Shown here: positions 53,753-62,518 of the stretch, in pieces
Layout: each line of letters starts with the position of its first letter
Position numbering within the stretch: position 1 is the first letter of the stretch
Assembly: GCA_947503935.1 (NCBI GenBank)
Contig: CANNFR010000014.1
Location: forward strand, 16,344 to 80,343
Direction of reading: 5' to 3'
Length of the DNA: 64,000 bases
Source of the DNA: an uncultured Paracoccaceae bacterium
GTDB lineage: Bacteria > Pseudomonadota > Alphaproteobacteria > Rhodobacterales > Rhodobacteraceae
Translations under genes and position numbers: made by a program
The notes under the pieces: generated by a model
Database searches by the model: none
What the model saw: the letters and a program-made list of their open reading frames with translations, nothing else
Told to the model about the DNA's origin: nothing

Positions 53753-55075
53753 TCAGCGACTGTTCAAAAGCGGGGTCAGGGCGGACATCATGTGGGCCGT
53801 CGCACCGGAATGAGCGGCCATGAAGGCCTCGGCCTTTCGAGAGATATCGGCGAGGGCGCCCGGGTCGGCCAGAAGCTGCAGGATCTCTTTGGCCAAGGCC
53901 TCGGGCGTCGGGCAGAGGGTCAGGACACCGGCCTCCAGAGCCTCCTGACCCGGATACTCTATCGTCCAGATATGCGGGCCGGTCAGCACCGGTTTTTGCA
54001 GGGCCAGCGGTTCGATCACGTTATGCGCGCCGGAGGGCAGGAACCCCCCGCCCACGACCGCCAGATCGGCGAGGGCAAGGTAGAAATACATCTCGCCCAT
54101 GGAATCGCCCAGAAGGATGTCGGTGTCGTTCAGTCGGGCGGTGTCGGAGGTGGCAAGGCCCGCGTCGAACAGGCCCGAGCGGCGCAGCAGTCTCTGGCCC
54201 TCGGCCTCGAGAAAGTCGCCCGCGGCGGTGAAGCGCTCCGGCGCGCGGGGGATGTGGAGGAAGAGGGGCGGCGTGGCACCATGGCTCTGGAAGGCGGTTT
54301 GGACCGCGCGATAGACCTGCAGATAGGCCTGGTCCTCGCCCTCGACCACGCTGGTCACTGCGATGACAGGACGGGTCAGCTGCGGTTTCAGACGCGCGGC
54401 CGCGTCGATCAGCGGCGCGGGGATCGGCTGATCGAAGCGCAATTCGCCCGCCATATGCACATTGGGCGCGCCGAGCGTGCGGAAGCGGTCTGCGTGGCGG
54501 TCGGACTTGGCGAAGATGCCTGCGACACCCGCGACGGGGTGGCCGATCAACCGCGCCAGGCGGCGCGCGCGGGGATAGCTACGCCCTGGCACCTGGGAAT
54601 TGACCAGATAGAGCGGCACCTTGGCGCGCGCGGCCTCGGCGATCATCACGGGCCAGATTTCCACCTCGAGCGACAGGGCCAGCTTGGGTTTCGTGGCGCG
54701 CAGGAAGTGGCGATAGGCGCGGCCGGTCTCAAACGGCAGATAGCGCGCGACGAGGCGGCCTTGCGCGATCTCGGGCGCGAAGGCCGCCTCGGACGCCCGG
54801 CGCCCGGCAGGGGTCAGGTGCGTGGTGACCACGTGCTCGCCCCGGTCGAGCAGCGCGCGCACCAACGGCACGGCCGAGCGCATTTCGCCGAGGCTGACGG
54901 CGTGGACCCAGACCGCGTGTTGCAGCGTCGGGCCATGGCCCCAGCGTTCGTCGATATGCTGGCCATAGGCCGGGTCGCGGCGCGCGCGGCGGCGAAGATA
55001 GGCCAGCGCGACGGGCAGGGCGAGCCACCAGAGCGCGCGGTAGAGGATCAGGGCGAGGCGGAGGCGCCGTGTCAT
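53753..55075 (-). CDS. waaA: 3-deoxy-D-manno-octulosonic acid transferase (WaaA/KdtA)
   Basis: A 440-aa GT30-type enzyme that adds Kdo from CMP-Kdo to lipid A precursor on the inner face of the inner membrane. An N-terminal hydrophobic anchor precedes VWVHAVSLGEMRSAVPLVRA with the catalytic Glu (E64). The donor site is in VGGGFLPSGAHNVIEPLALQ. It follows a second, divergent Kdo transferase gene by 85 bases containing the 55101-55150 repeat, so separate acceptor or Kdo positions are likely. Confidence 0.9.
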   Translation of the reverse strand: MTRRLRLALILYRALWWLALPVALAYLRRRARRDPAYGQHIDERWGHGPTLQHAVWVHAVSLGEMRSAVPLVRALLDRGEHVVTTHLTPAGRRASEAAFAPEIAQGRLVARYLPFETGRAYRHFLRATKPKLALSLEVEIWPVMIAEAARAKVPLYLVNSQVPGRSYPRARRLARLIGHPVAGVAGIFAKSDRHADRFRTLGAPNVHMAGELRFDQPIPAPLIDAAARLKPQLTRPVIAVTSVVEGEDQAYLQVYRAVQTAFQSHGATPPLFLHIPRAPERFTAAGDFLEAEGQRLLRRSGLFDAGLATSDTARLNDTDILLGDSMGEMYFYLALADLAVVGGGFLPSGAHNVIEPLALQKPVLTGPHIWTIEYPGQEALEAGVLTLCPTPEALAKEILQLLADPGALADISRKAEAFMAAHSGATAHMMSALTPLLNSR

Positions 55076-55100
55076 CGGTGCACCTGCTGTAGGGGCAGAG

Positions 55101-55150
55101 CGGGGGCTGTCTGCCCCCGCACCCCCGAAGGTATTTGTGACAGAATGAAG
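55101..55150. repeat. Dispersed intergenic element (copy 2)
   Basis: A CGGGGGC/GCCCCCG hairpin with TGTCT loop (55101-55119), followed by CCGAAGGTATTT..GACAGAATGAAG (55125-55150). The copy at 2633-2755 has the same parts but an extra self-complementary block between them. Here the element lies between the two Kdo transferase genes, 10 bases after the stop of the upstream one. Confidence 0.6.
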
Positions 55151-55160
55151 GGAGCGGTTT

Positions 55161-56447
55161 TCATAGGCTGTCCATCAGCGCGAGAAGACGCCTGGCCATT
55201 TGGACCGGGAGAGCCGCGTTCCGTTCTGCGAGGGCCGCGGCGCGGGAGCGCATTCCGGCGGTGGCGGGATCGGTGAGGGCTGTGGCGATGTCTTCCGCGC
55301 TGGTGATCTGACGGGCGGCCTTTTCGGCGTGGAGGGTGGCGTAGTCTTCTGCGAAGTTCCAGATATGCGGCCCGTGCAGGATGGCGCAATCCAGGCGGGC
55401 GGGCTCCCACGGGTTGTGGCCGCCGATTTCGGCCAGCGACCCGCCGATGAAGGCGGTGTCGGCGAGGCGATACCAGAGGCCCAGCTGGCCGATGCGGGCG
55501 ACGATATAGGCCTGGGCGGGGCGGGGCGGCAGGTTGGTGTCAGGCAGGATTTCCGCGTCGAGGCCGTGATGCTGAAGCCCGCGTCGGGCGGCCTCGGCCT
55601 CGGCCGGGTTGCGGGGGGCGAGGATCAGGCAGGCGTCCGGGTCCTGGTCGAGAAGCAGGCGGTGCGCGGCGGCCAGCGTCGGCTCATCCCCAGGGTGGGT
55701 CGAGGCGGCGAGCCAGAGCCGGCGTCCGGCCAGAGCGGCCTGAACGGCGTGGCGGTTGGGGTGGTCGGCCAAGGGGGCGGCGGCGGTTTTCAGCGATCCG
55801 GTCACGGCGATCCGTGCCTCGGGCACACCGAAATCCGCGATATGCCGGGCGGTGGTTTGATCTTGGGTTTCGATCAGGTCGAAGCGGTTGTAGAGATCGG
55901 CGAAGAGGCCCTTCGCGCGGGCCTTGCCGTCTGCGGATTTGGCATCCATCCGGCCATTGACCAGGGCCAGCGGCACGCCGCGCCGGCCGAGGTCATGGAG
56001 GAAGCCCGGCCAGAGGTCACGCTCGGCCCAGACCGACAGATCGGGGCGCCAATGGTCGAGGAAGCGCCGCCGCCAGCGCGGGATGTCCAGCGGCAGGAAT
56101 TGGTGGATCACGCCGGGGGGCAGGTTCGGGGCGAGGGCGTCGGCCGATGTGCGCGATGACGAGGTGATGAGGACGTTTAGTTCGGGGCGTTCCGCCTGCA
56201 AGGCCGAGGCCAGGCCGGGCAGGGCCAGTACCTCGCCCACGCCCACCGCATGCAGCCAGACAAGCGGCCCTTCTGGGCGCGCGGCCGAGGCGAGGCCGCG
56301 CTTTTCATGCCAGCGCCCGGGGTCTTCCTTGCCGCGCGCGAGCCTGCCGCGCAGGTGGCGCGTGGCAAAGGGCGCGCCGAGGACTGTCAGGGCCAGATAG
56401 GCGCGGAGCGCGAGGCCGGCGTGGGGATGGGATGACGAGGACGGCAT
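55161..56447 (-). CDS. Second Kdo transferase-like glycosyltransferase (GT30)
   Basis: A 428-aa WaaA paralogue with the same layout: hydrophobic N-terminal segment, catalytic Glu in VWLHAVGVGEVLALPGLASA (E72), and GGSLAEIGGHNPWEPARLDC in the donor domain. It is only distantly similar to the neighbouring WaaA. Two GT30 genes side by side suggest that one adds the first Kdo and the other a further Kdo or related sugar. The ATG at 56447 is used; upstream frame extension lacks similarity. Confidence 0.85.
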   Translation of the reverse strand: MPSSSSHPHAGLALRAYLALTVLGAPFATRHLRGRLARGKEDPGRWHEKRGLASAARPEGPLVWLHAVGVGEVLALPGLASALQAERPELNVLITSSSRTSADALAPNLPPGVIHQFLPLDIPRWRRRFLDHWRPDLSVWAERDLWPGFLHDLGRRGVPLALVNGRMDAKSADGKARAKGLFADLYNRFDLIETQDQTTARHIADFGVPEARIAVTGSLKTAAAPLADHPNRHAVQAALAGRRLWLAASTHPGDEPTLAAAHRLLLDQDPDACLILAPRNPAEAEAARRGLQHHGLDAEILPDTNLPPRPAQAYIVARIGQLGLWYRLADTAFIGGSLAEIGGHNPWEPARLDCAILHGPHIWNFAEDYATLHAEKAARQITSAEDIATALTDPATAGMRSRAAALAERNAALPVQMARRLLALMDSL

Positions 56448-56608
56448 GGGACTTTCATTCGGGGCGGCTTGCCCATTTTGTCGGGGATCGAAACCCTGTG
56501 CCAGACCAAAGGTCAAGAGCGGACCTTTGCGCCGCGTGCTGCAACAGAGCTTCTTTGGCTGAAAGTGCCCAGAATTCAAAAGTGGGCGATTGAGTATATT
56601 GAACCATT

Positions 56609-57187
56609 TCAAAGCGGCGTAATACGACCATCCTCCAAGATTTGCAGATTATATGGTATTGGATCAATTTCAATGAGAAGGCCTAGTTCGATGAGATAGA
56701 TTATAGTTTCTTCATCTTGATGGTCAGGCCAGAGGTATTCTTTCTTGACTTCCAAATAGCTATATCCACATCCGCCGATGGCAATGTGCTTGGCCGGGGA
56801 GAAGCCTATATTGTAATCCGTCTTGTATTCTTCACCATCTTGAGTCTTTTCGTATTGGATGCCGCGCGTGCTTGAGTCTTCTCCAACTGCCAATGGGCTA
56901 TCAAATTGGTACGAGAAATCGGCAGTATGTTCAATTTTCGTACCGTTTTCGCTATAGTCAATCCACTTCGCCTCAAGTACATGCTGTACATAATGACGGG
57001 TGCGATAGCGGTTTCCGTCAATGCCGTATTCTTCGACGATCACGATCCCCGCCCGATCCATCGTATGGATAGAGTGAGCGCCTGTTTTCCAATCTATCCT
57101 GATACCCGTCTCGAGATTTTTTGCTTCTGGGCAAGCGTCCGCAGCGCCCATACTGGAAATTAAGGCTATCGTAAGAATACTTCGCAT
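56609..57187 (-). CDS. Secreted or periplasmic hypothetical protein
   Basis: A 192-aa protein with a probable signal peptide (MRSILTIALISSMGAADACP). The mature part is polar, Tyr- and Asp-rich (YGIDGNRYRTRHYVQHVLEA, SPAKHIAIGGCGYSYLEVKK), with two or more cysteines. Local GC is lower than its neighbours. No family recognised. It lies alone between the Kdo transferase and neuC genes on the same strand, so a link to envelope glycans is only positional. Confidence 0.55.
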   Translation of the reverse strand: MRSILTIALISSMGAADACPEAKNLETGIRIDWKTGAHSIHTMDRAGIVIVEEYGIDGNRYRTRHYVQHVLEAKWIDYSENGTKIEHTADFSYQFDSPLAVGEDSSTRGIQYEKTQDGEEYKTDYNIGFSPAKHIAIGGCGYSYLEVKKEYLWPDHQDEETIIYLIELGLLIEIDPIPYNLQILEDGRITPL

Positions 57188-57325
57188 CTTTTTGCCCCCG
57201 TCGGTGCAGGCCATCCTCGCCATTCTGTTTCGCAAAGCAATGGCCAAAAACTCTTGATCAACTATTGTCCCCGGCGTCTGGCGCCGTGAAGCGCCATTTC
57301 TTCTGGCGAAAACCGCGGCGTTTTC

Positions 57326-58447
57326 TCAGCCAAGATCGCGGAAGGCCTTTTGCAGCGGGCGGTTCCAGAATACCTGGTCCTGCAGGACTTCGACGAAGCG
57401 GTCCGAGGAGCGGCCCGCGCCGAAGCCGTCATGGCGGGGATAGCGCTTGCCCCATTCCTGGGCGAGGAAGGCAGCGATCGCGGTGTTATCCGCGGCCTTG
57501 GCGAAATGCACCGAGGGGGCGGCTGCGCGGTTGGTCTGCCGGGTGCCGACATCGAGCGAGGGCAGGCCCAGCCAGGGGGCCTCGCGCACGCCGGCCGAGG
57601 AATTGCCGACCATGACGGCGGCATTGCGCATGAGTTCGGAGAAATGCGCGAACCGCATCGAGGGGATGCGGCGGAATCGGTCTTCGGGCAGACGGTCGAT
57701 CACCTGAAAGATCGCCTCGGAGCCCGGATCGTTATTGGGCAGGATCACCACGAAACGCCGCCCCGAGGCCTCCAGCGCGCCGAAGAGCGCCTCGGCCTGG
57801 GCGCCCATCGTCTCGGCCTCGGAGGTGACGGGGTGGAAGGTGGCGATGCCGTAATCGTCGAAGGGGATCGCGTAACGCGCCTTCACCTCGGCCAGATCGA
57901 CGCCCGAGGGCGCGCCGTGCACGTCCAACTCGGGCGAGCCGATGACATGCACCGCGCCCTCATCCTCGCCCATCGCCATGACCCGCGCGCGCGCCGCATC
58001 GGACGAGACGAAGTGATGCGTGGCAAGCTTGGTGTTGCAGTGGCGGAAGACCTCATCGATCGTGCCCGAGACCTCGCCGCCCTCGATATGGGCCGAGCGG
58101 ACGTAGTTCGTGGCCGCCACCAGGCTGGCCGCCAGCGCCTCGACCCGGTCGCCGTGGACCACCACCAGATCGGGGCGGTGTTCGGCCAGAAAGTCGGAGA
58201 AGCCCAGAACGGTCTTGGCCAGCACCATGTCCTGCGGATCGCCCGCGCGCTGGTTAAGGTATTCGAAGACCTCGACGCCCGGCACCCGGTGCACTTCAAT
58301 CTTGGTCAGGCCGTAGCGGTCCTGCATATGCATGCCGGTGACCCAGAAGCCCACCTTGAAACCGGCATCGCGGGCGGCGGTGGCCAAGGGCTCGAGCTTG
58401 CCGAAATCGGCGCGCGTTCCTGTGACGAAGAGGAGGGAGCGGGTCAT
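57326..58447 (-). CDS. neuC: UDP-N-acetylglucosamine 2-epimerase (hydrolysing), NeuC-type
   Basis: A 373-aa enzyme of the hydrolysing 2-epimerase family that makes ManNAc (or a diacetamido analogue) and UDP. Family signatures are LLFVTGTRADFGKLEPLATA, DLVVVHGDRVEALAASL, RSAHIEGGEVSGTIDE and VGNSSAGVREAPWLGLPSLD. With neuB upstream in the same operon it supplies a nonulosonic-acid pathway. The ATG at 58447 overlaps the glycosyltransferase stop by 4 bases. Substrate choice between sialic and legionaminic type cannot be settled here. Confidence 0.9.
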   Translation of the reverse strand: MTRSLLFVTGTRADFGKLEPLATAARDAGFKVGFWVTGMHMQDRYGLTKIEVHRVPGVEVFEYLNQRAGDPQDMVLAKTVLGFSDFLAEHRPDLVVVHGDRVEALAASLVAATNYVRSAHIEGGEVSGTIDEVFRHCNTKLATHHFVSSDAARARVMAMGEDEGAVHVIGSPELDVHGAPSGVDLAEVKARYAIPFDDYGIATFHPVTSEAETMGAQAEALFGALEASGRRFVVILPNNDPGSEAIFQVIDRLPEDRFRRIPSMRFAHFSELMRNAAVMVGNSSAGVREAPWLGLPSLDVGTRQTNRAAAPSVHFAKAADNTAIAAFLAQEWGKRYPRHDGFGAGRSSDRFVEVLQDQVFWNRPLQKAFRDLG

Positions 58448-59217
58448 TCGGGGCCGATCCAGTTCTTGCGCAGCCATGAGCAGGGGCGGGTGCTGTGCAA
58501 GGGATCGCTGCGATAGCCGTCGACGGCCTCCGACATCTTGGGGCGGCCGTGAAAACACACGATCCGGGCGTCGTCCGGCAGGTGGGGTTCGACGAAGAGG
58601 TTCAAGGGTCGCATTGGGCGGCAATCATATTTGAAACTGGCAATCCAGGCATCCGGAAAAGGTTCAAAATCGCCCGCCTCATGGGCGGCCCAGGACAGAT
58701 AGCTCTGCTCGGAGCCGGAATTTCTGATGATCTCTTCCTCGGGGTTCGCGGCCATGCGTTCATAGAGATAGCTGTGCAACGTGGGATCGTATCGCACGGC
58801 CGAGCTGTTGCCCAAGCCGGCATAGCGCGACGGCTTGCCCCAGACCTTGCGCATGCAGACCTTGCCCGGCGCATAGGCTATCAGATCGTCCAGTGGGCCC
58901 GTCACCACTACATCGAGGTCGAGTGAAAGAAGAGGCCCTCGCAGATCGGGGATCAGCCCTGGCCGGCGCAGCGTGATCTTCTGGATCGGCCCGCTGCGCG
59001 CCGCCGCAATACGGCCTGCCTCAAGTTCGGCCTGAAACGGCTCGGGCGTCAGGTCGATTACCTCGACTTCGGGGTCGATACCGGCCCGATCGTCGGTGAT
59101 GCAGAAAAACCGCAGATCGCCCGTGATATTGCGGCGCACACCGGCACGGAGCCGGTTGACATATTCGGGGCCGAACGCGGATCCCCATTTGATGCAGATG
59201 ACGTTTGCTTCGCCCAA
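58444..59217 (-). CDS. Putative glycosyltransferase
   Basis: A 257-aa protein with ANVICIKWGSAFGPEYVNRL at the start and a DxD-like metal motif in LLSLDLDVVVTGPLDDLI, as in GT-A retaining enzymes of GT8/GT32 style. NAFERPS-type anchoring is absent. It is translationally coupled to neuC (4-base overlap) and follows the pyruvyltransferase-like gene by 26 bases. It probably builds the glycan carrying the nonulosonic acid. Confidence 0.65.
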   Translation of the reverse strand: MGEANVICIKWGSAFGPEYVNRLRAGVRRNITGDLRFFCITDDRAGIDPEVEVIDLTPEPFQAELEAGRIAAARSGPIQKITLRRPGLIPDLRGPLLSLDLDVVVTGPLDDLIAYAPGKVCMRKVWGKPSRYAGLGNSSAVRYDPTLHSYLYERMAANPEEEIIRNSGSEQSYLSWAAHEAGDFEPFPDAWIASFKYDCRPMRPLNLFVEPHLPDDARIVCFHGRPKMSEAVDGYRSDPLHSTRPCSWLRKNWIGPE

Positions 59218-59243
59218 AATGCCCCTCGCTTTCGTTCTGGTCT

Positions 59244-60011
59244 TTATACGCGATCGACCAGATCGGTCACTTGCGTTGCAAAATCTTCGGTCGCGGCCCG
59301 GCAGAGCGCCAGCATTTCATCGCTGGCCCGCGCTAGGGCAAGCTTCTGGCGCCAGTTTGATGGCTTGGCATAGCCCGGCGCTACACGAAAGCTGTGAAAT
59401 TTGTTCGAAAACGGGATGCAGAGCACCTTGCGGCCGAGAAGCAGCGCCCAGTACGTGCCGTGGTACGAGTTCGTTACGACGGTTTCACCGCTGGCAATGA
59501 ACGCGATCGTTTGCGAAAAATCGCCGTAGCGATTGTCTTGCACCGGAATATCATCGGGGATCGTCAGCCCCATCTTGGGCGCGCGCCAATGATGCAGGTA
59601 GGCCACCACCTCATGTTCCGGCGGTGTCGGCGCATCGAAATCAGAGGCCATGCAGGTGGCGCAGGGGGCAAACGCAAATCGCCGGTCGTCCCAATCGCGC
59701 GTTCCCACCAGTGTCAATTGCCGGTAGGCGCGCGCATAGCGGGGAGACCAGGGGAATTTCTGAACCGTACTGACGCCCCAGGCAATGCGGTGACGGGCGG
59801 CCAGATCATGTGGCCCGAAAGTCTCTGCCAGACCACCCATGATCTTGCCGCCGCCATAGATCACCGCGTCGCAGGGCGGTGTCGGTTCCTTCAGGTCGTG
59901 CACGCTGGTCGTCCAGCGTTCGGACAAGCCCGGCAGGTGATCATAGGGGCTGCACCATGTATCGCCCAGATTGGCCGAGGCGCGAATATGCTTGAATATC
60001 ACTCTGGTCAT
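59244..60011 (-). CDS. Polysaccharide pyruvyl transferase family protein
   Basis: A 255-aa protein with the family C-terminal block ETVVTNSYHGTYWALLLGRK followed by VLCIPFSNKFHSF, and CDAVIYGGGKIMGG in the first half. Family members transfer pyruvate from PEP to sugars, but several relatives are sialyltransferase-like. In a neuB/neuC operon a nonulosonyl or pyruvyl transfer are both reasonable. Its start overlaps the GT25 stop by 4 bases. Confidence 0.75.
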   Translation of the reverse strand: MTRVIFKHIRASANLGDTWCSPYDHLPGLSERWTTSVHDLKEPTPPCDAVIYGGGKIMGGLAETFGPHDLAARHRIAWGVSTVQKFPWSPRYARAYRQLTLVGTRDWDDRRFAFAPCATCMASDFDAPTPPEHEVVAYLHHWRAPKMGLTIPDDIPVQDNRYGDFSQTIAFIASGETVVTNSYHGTYWALLLGRKVLCIPFSNKFHSFRVAPGYAKPSNWRQKLALARASDEMLALCRAATEDFATQVTDLVDRV

Positions 60012-60820
60012 CGCGTTTCTTCGGGGGTCTCCAAGGGCGCGGTGCTGCCGGGCCAGGCGCCGGTGCGTCTGAGATAAGCGAAGCGGCGCAGGTAATTGCC
60101 CGCCTTCAGCCGGTAGAAGGGCAGCCGTTTGTGTTTGGGAAACTTGCGGACATCGCCGAATTGCGTGCCGGTGATGGTGCTTTCGCCTTCGTCATCGACA
60201 TGGCTCGACCAGGGTTCTAGGCCCCGCTGGCGATATTCGTGCAGAAAAAATCGGTTCAGTTCGTGATCGAATGGCCGGGTCATCGGCAGAAGGCGGGGCA
60301 AGAGGCGCTGGGCGACCTCGCGCTTGATCAGATAGGCGCCATTGCCGGTGAAGGGGCCGATATAGGCGTTCAGCCGATAGGGCCCGACGGTGCCTTGCGT
60401 GACTGGGATTTTCGCGCGGATCGCGTTGAAGCGGACCGCGTCCCAATGATCGGCCACCGACAGGGCGGCATCGACGCTGTCCAGAAAATCATCGTGAAAG
60501 ACCACGTCGTCTTCCAGGATCAGGGCCACGGGATGGTCAGAGGCCACAAGCTCTCGCCAGACGCGCAGATGCGAGTGGTAGCACCCCATCTTGCCCGGCA
60601 GGAGGATGCCGCCGGTGTTGCGCTCATAGGCGGCGCGATCGACGTCGCGTTCCAGCGCCTCGGCCTCGGCCCGGCCATCGACCGCCGCGAACAGTTTGTA
60701 GGGAATGCCCAAGGCCTCCATCCGCGGCAGCATGGCCGCGCGCCGGGTCTCGGCTCGTTCCAGGTTGATCAGCCAGGTGCCGATATCGGCCCGCGTCAGC
60801 GTCACGCCAGATCGCTCCAT
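60008..60820 (-). CDS. Glycosyltransferase family 25 protein
   Basis: A 270-aa GT25-type enzyme (LPS beta-galactosyltransferase family): WLINLERAETRRAAMLPRME, KMGCYHSHLRVWRELVA, the LILEDDV metal motif and RPFDHELNRFF. It transfers a hexose onto an envelope glycan in the cytoplasm. It overlaps the end of neuB by 19 bases and the next gene by 4, so its ATG at 60820 lies within neuB. Confidence 0.88.
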   Translation of the reverse strand: MERSGVTLTRADIGTWLINLERAETRRAAMLPRMEALGIPYKLFAAVDGRAEAEALERDVDRAAYERNTGGILLPGKMGCYHSHLRVWRELVASDHPVALILEDDVVFHDDFLDSVDAALSVADHWDAVRFNAIRAKIPVTQGTVGPYRLNAYIGPFTGNGAYLIKREVAQRLLPRLLPMTRPFDHELNRFFLHEYRQRGLEPWSSHVDDEGESTITGTQFGDVRKFPKHKRLPFYRLKAGNYLRRFAYLRRTGAWPGSTAPLETPEETR

Positions 60821-61830
60821 CTCAGCTGCTCGTTGCGCGTGACGGCCCGGGTCAGCGTCTTGCCCACGACCTTGTCGAAATCGTAGCCCGGGATCTCGCC
60901 CGAGCCGGGGCGGCGGGCCCAGATATCGGCCTCGGCGATCACGTGGCCCTCGGGCAGGTCGCGGTCGGCGACGACGCTGGCGCGGGCGAAGCGGTAGACG
61001 TCTTCCTCAGGGCCGGTGCGTTCCTTGGGGTTGTTGAGCGCGGTGTGGATTTCGCGGCTGCGGTCGATCAGGAAGCGCAGTTCGGCCGGGTCCATCGAGT
61101 TGATGATGTCGGGCCCCTTGCGGTAACGCGTATCGGTATAATGCCGTTCCAGAATGCAGGCCCCAAGCGCGACCGAGGCCAGCGCCATCTCGGGCCCGAT
61201 CGAATGGTCCGAGAACCCCACGACGGCTTTCGGGAACGCCTTGCGCAACTCGGTCACGCCTTGCAGCGAGACGATCTCGGGCGGGCTGGGGTAGAGGTTG
61301 GTGCATTCCAATAGCGCGTATTCGATGCCCGCCGCGTCCAGAATGACGACCGAGGCTTGCAGCGTCTTGATGCTCTGCATGCCGGTCGACATGATGACCG
61401 GCTTGCCCTTCGATGCGATGTGCCGGATCAGCGGCAGGTTATCGGCCTCGCCCGAGCCGATCTTGTAGGCGGGCACGTCGAGCGTTTCGAGGAAATCGCA
61501 GGCGGCGCGGCTGAACGGGGTCGAGATCCAGATCATCCCCAGGCTTTCGGCATAGCGTTTCAACTCGGCCTCATCCTCACGCCCCAGCGCGCATTGCTCC
61601 ATCACCTCCCAGATCGAGACATCGGCATTGGGCGGGAAGATCTGCTTGGCCTCGTCGGTCATCTCGTCTTCAACGATATGGGTCTGGTGCTTGACCATCT
61701 CGCAGCCAGAGAGCGCGGCCAGACGCACCATTTCTTTCGCCACGGCCAGGTCGCCGCCATGATTGATGCCGATCTCGGCGATCACCAGGGGCGGGTGCGC
61801 GGGGCCAATCTGGCGATGGGCGATCTTCAT
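60802..61830 (-). CDS. neuB: N-acetylneuraminate (nonulosonate) synthase
   Basis: A 342-aa NeuB: a TIM barrel (PPLVIAEIGINHGGDLAVAK, DVPAYKIGSGEADNLPLI, VVGFSDHSIGPEMALASVAL) and a C-terminal SAF/antifreeze-like domain from about residue 285. It condenses PEP with ManNAc or an analogue. It is the first gene of the operon. No CMP-nonulosonate synthetase (neuA) is in the window. The ATG at 61830 matches the family start. Confidence 0.92.
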   Translation of the reverse strand: MKIAHRQIGPAHPPLVIAEIGINHGGDLAVAKEMVRLAALSGCEMVKHQTHIVEDEMTDEAKQIFPPNADVSIWEVMEQCALGREDEAELKRYAESLGMIWISTPFSRAACDFLETLDVPAYKIGSGEADNLPLIRHIASKGKPVIMSTGMQSIKTLQASVVILDAAGIEYALLECTNLYPSPPEIVSLQGVTELRKAFPKAVVGFSDHSIGPEMALASVALGACILERHYTDTRYRKGPDIINSMDPAELRFLIDRSREIHTALNNPKERTGPEEDVYRFARASVVADRDLPEGHVIAEADIWARRPGSGEIPGYDFDKVVGKTLTRAVTRNEQLRWSDLA

Positions 61831-61850
61831 CGGCTGTCTCCGGACAGAAT

Positions 61851-61875
61851 GCGGGCGCTTCTGCCTAGCGCCCGC
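61851..61875. promoter_or_regulatory. Hairpin upstream of neuB
   Basis: GCGGGCGC (61851-61858) and GCGCCCGC (61868-61875) form a perfect 8-bp stem with a 9-base loop, beginning 20 bases upstream of the neuB start on the minus strand. It lies in the divergent neuB/DUF2799 gap and could act in the 5' leader or as an operator. Confidence 0.35.
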
Positions 61876-61975
61876 CACACGCCCCCGCAAGACCCCGCAA
61901 GACCCCTCTGGGGGGTTGATCGCCGCGCCATCCCGCGCGATGCTGGTGACCTCGCAGCCTTCGGAGCGCGCGCCG

Positions 61976-62509
61976 ATGCCCTTGATCCGCCCCTGTCTTG
62001 CCCTGATCGCCTTTCTGGCGCTGGCCTCATGCGAGACGCTGACCGACGACCAATGCCTGGCGGCCGATTGGGCGCGCATCGGCTTTGCCGACGGCACCGA
62101 GGGCAAGAGCCCACAGCACATCCAGGCCCATGCCCGCGCCTGCGCAGATGTGGGCGTGACGCCCGATCAGCGTGCCTGGCTTCGGGGCCGCGAGCAGGGC
62201 CTGCGCCTCTATTGCACGCCGGAAAAGGCCTACCGCGTCGGGCGCCGAGGCGGGTCGATCCGCGAGGGGTGCACCGCGGCCGAGCTGACGCGGATGGATC
62301 CGGCCTATGATTGGGGGCGCAATTACTGGCGGATTGAGCTTGAGATCGACGATCTGCGCAGCGATATCCGCCGGATCAATCACGAGATCGCCACCACCTC
62401 CACCACTGATCCCGCGCGCCGCGCGCTGCTGGCGGCCAAACGCTCGCGCCTGATCAGCCGTATCGGCCTTCTGGAACTGCGCCAGCGCCGCTATGCGACC
62501 TGGCCCTGA
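61976..62509 (+). CDS. DUF2799 lipoprotein
   Basis: A 177-aa protein with a lipoprotein signal peptide (LIRPCLALIAFLALASC, lipobox LASC). DUF2799 features are CLAADWARIGFADGTEG and the CTPEKAYRVGRRG block. Function unknown; an outer-membrane or periplasmic envelope role is likely. The C-terminus (IELEIDDLRSDIRRINHEIA) is a predicted coiled coil. The ATG at 61976 is chosen because the signal peptide begins there. Confidence 0.85.
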   Translation: MPLIRPCLALIAFLALASCETLTDDQCLAADWARIGFADGTEGKSPQHIQAHARACADVGVTPDQRAWLRGREQGLRLYCTPEKAYRVGRRGGSIREGCTAAELTRMDPAYDWGRNYWRIELEIDDLRSDIRRINHEIATTSTTDPARRALLAAKRSRLISRIGLLELRQRRYATWP

Positions 62510-62518
62510 CGCGCCGCG

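Noticed and set aside
53792..55276. A 494-codon plus-strand open frame opposite waaA
   Set aside because: Antisense to a conserved Kdo transferase; no start signal or family similarity.
57350..58516. A 388-codon plus-strand open frame opposite neuC
   Set aside because: It is the antisense of a conserved epimerase gene and lacks family similarity.
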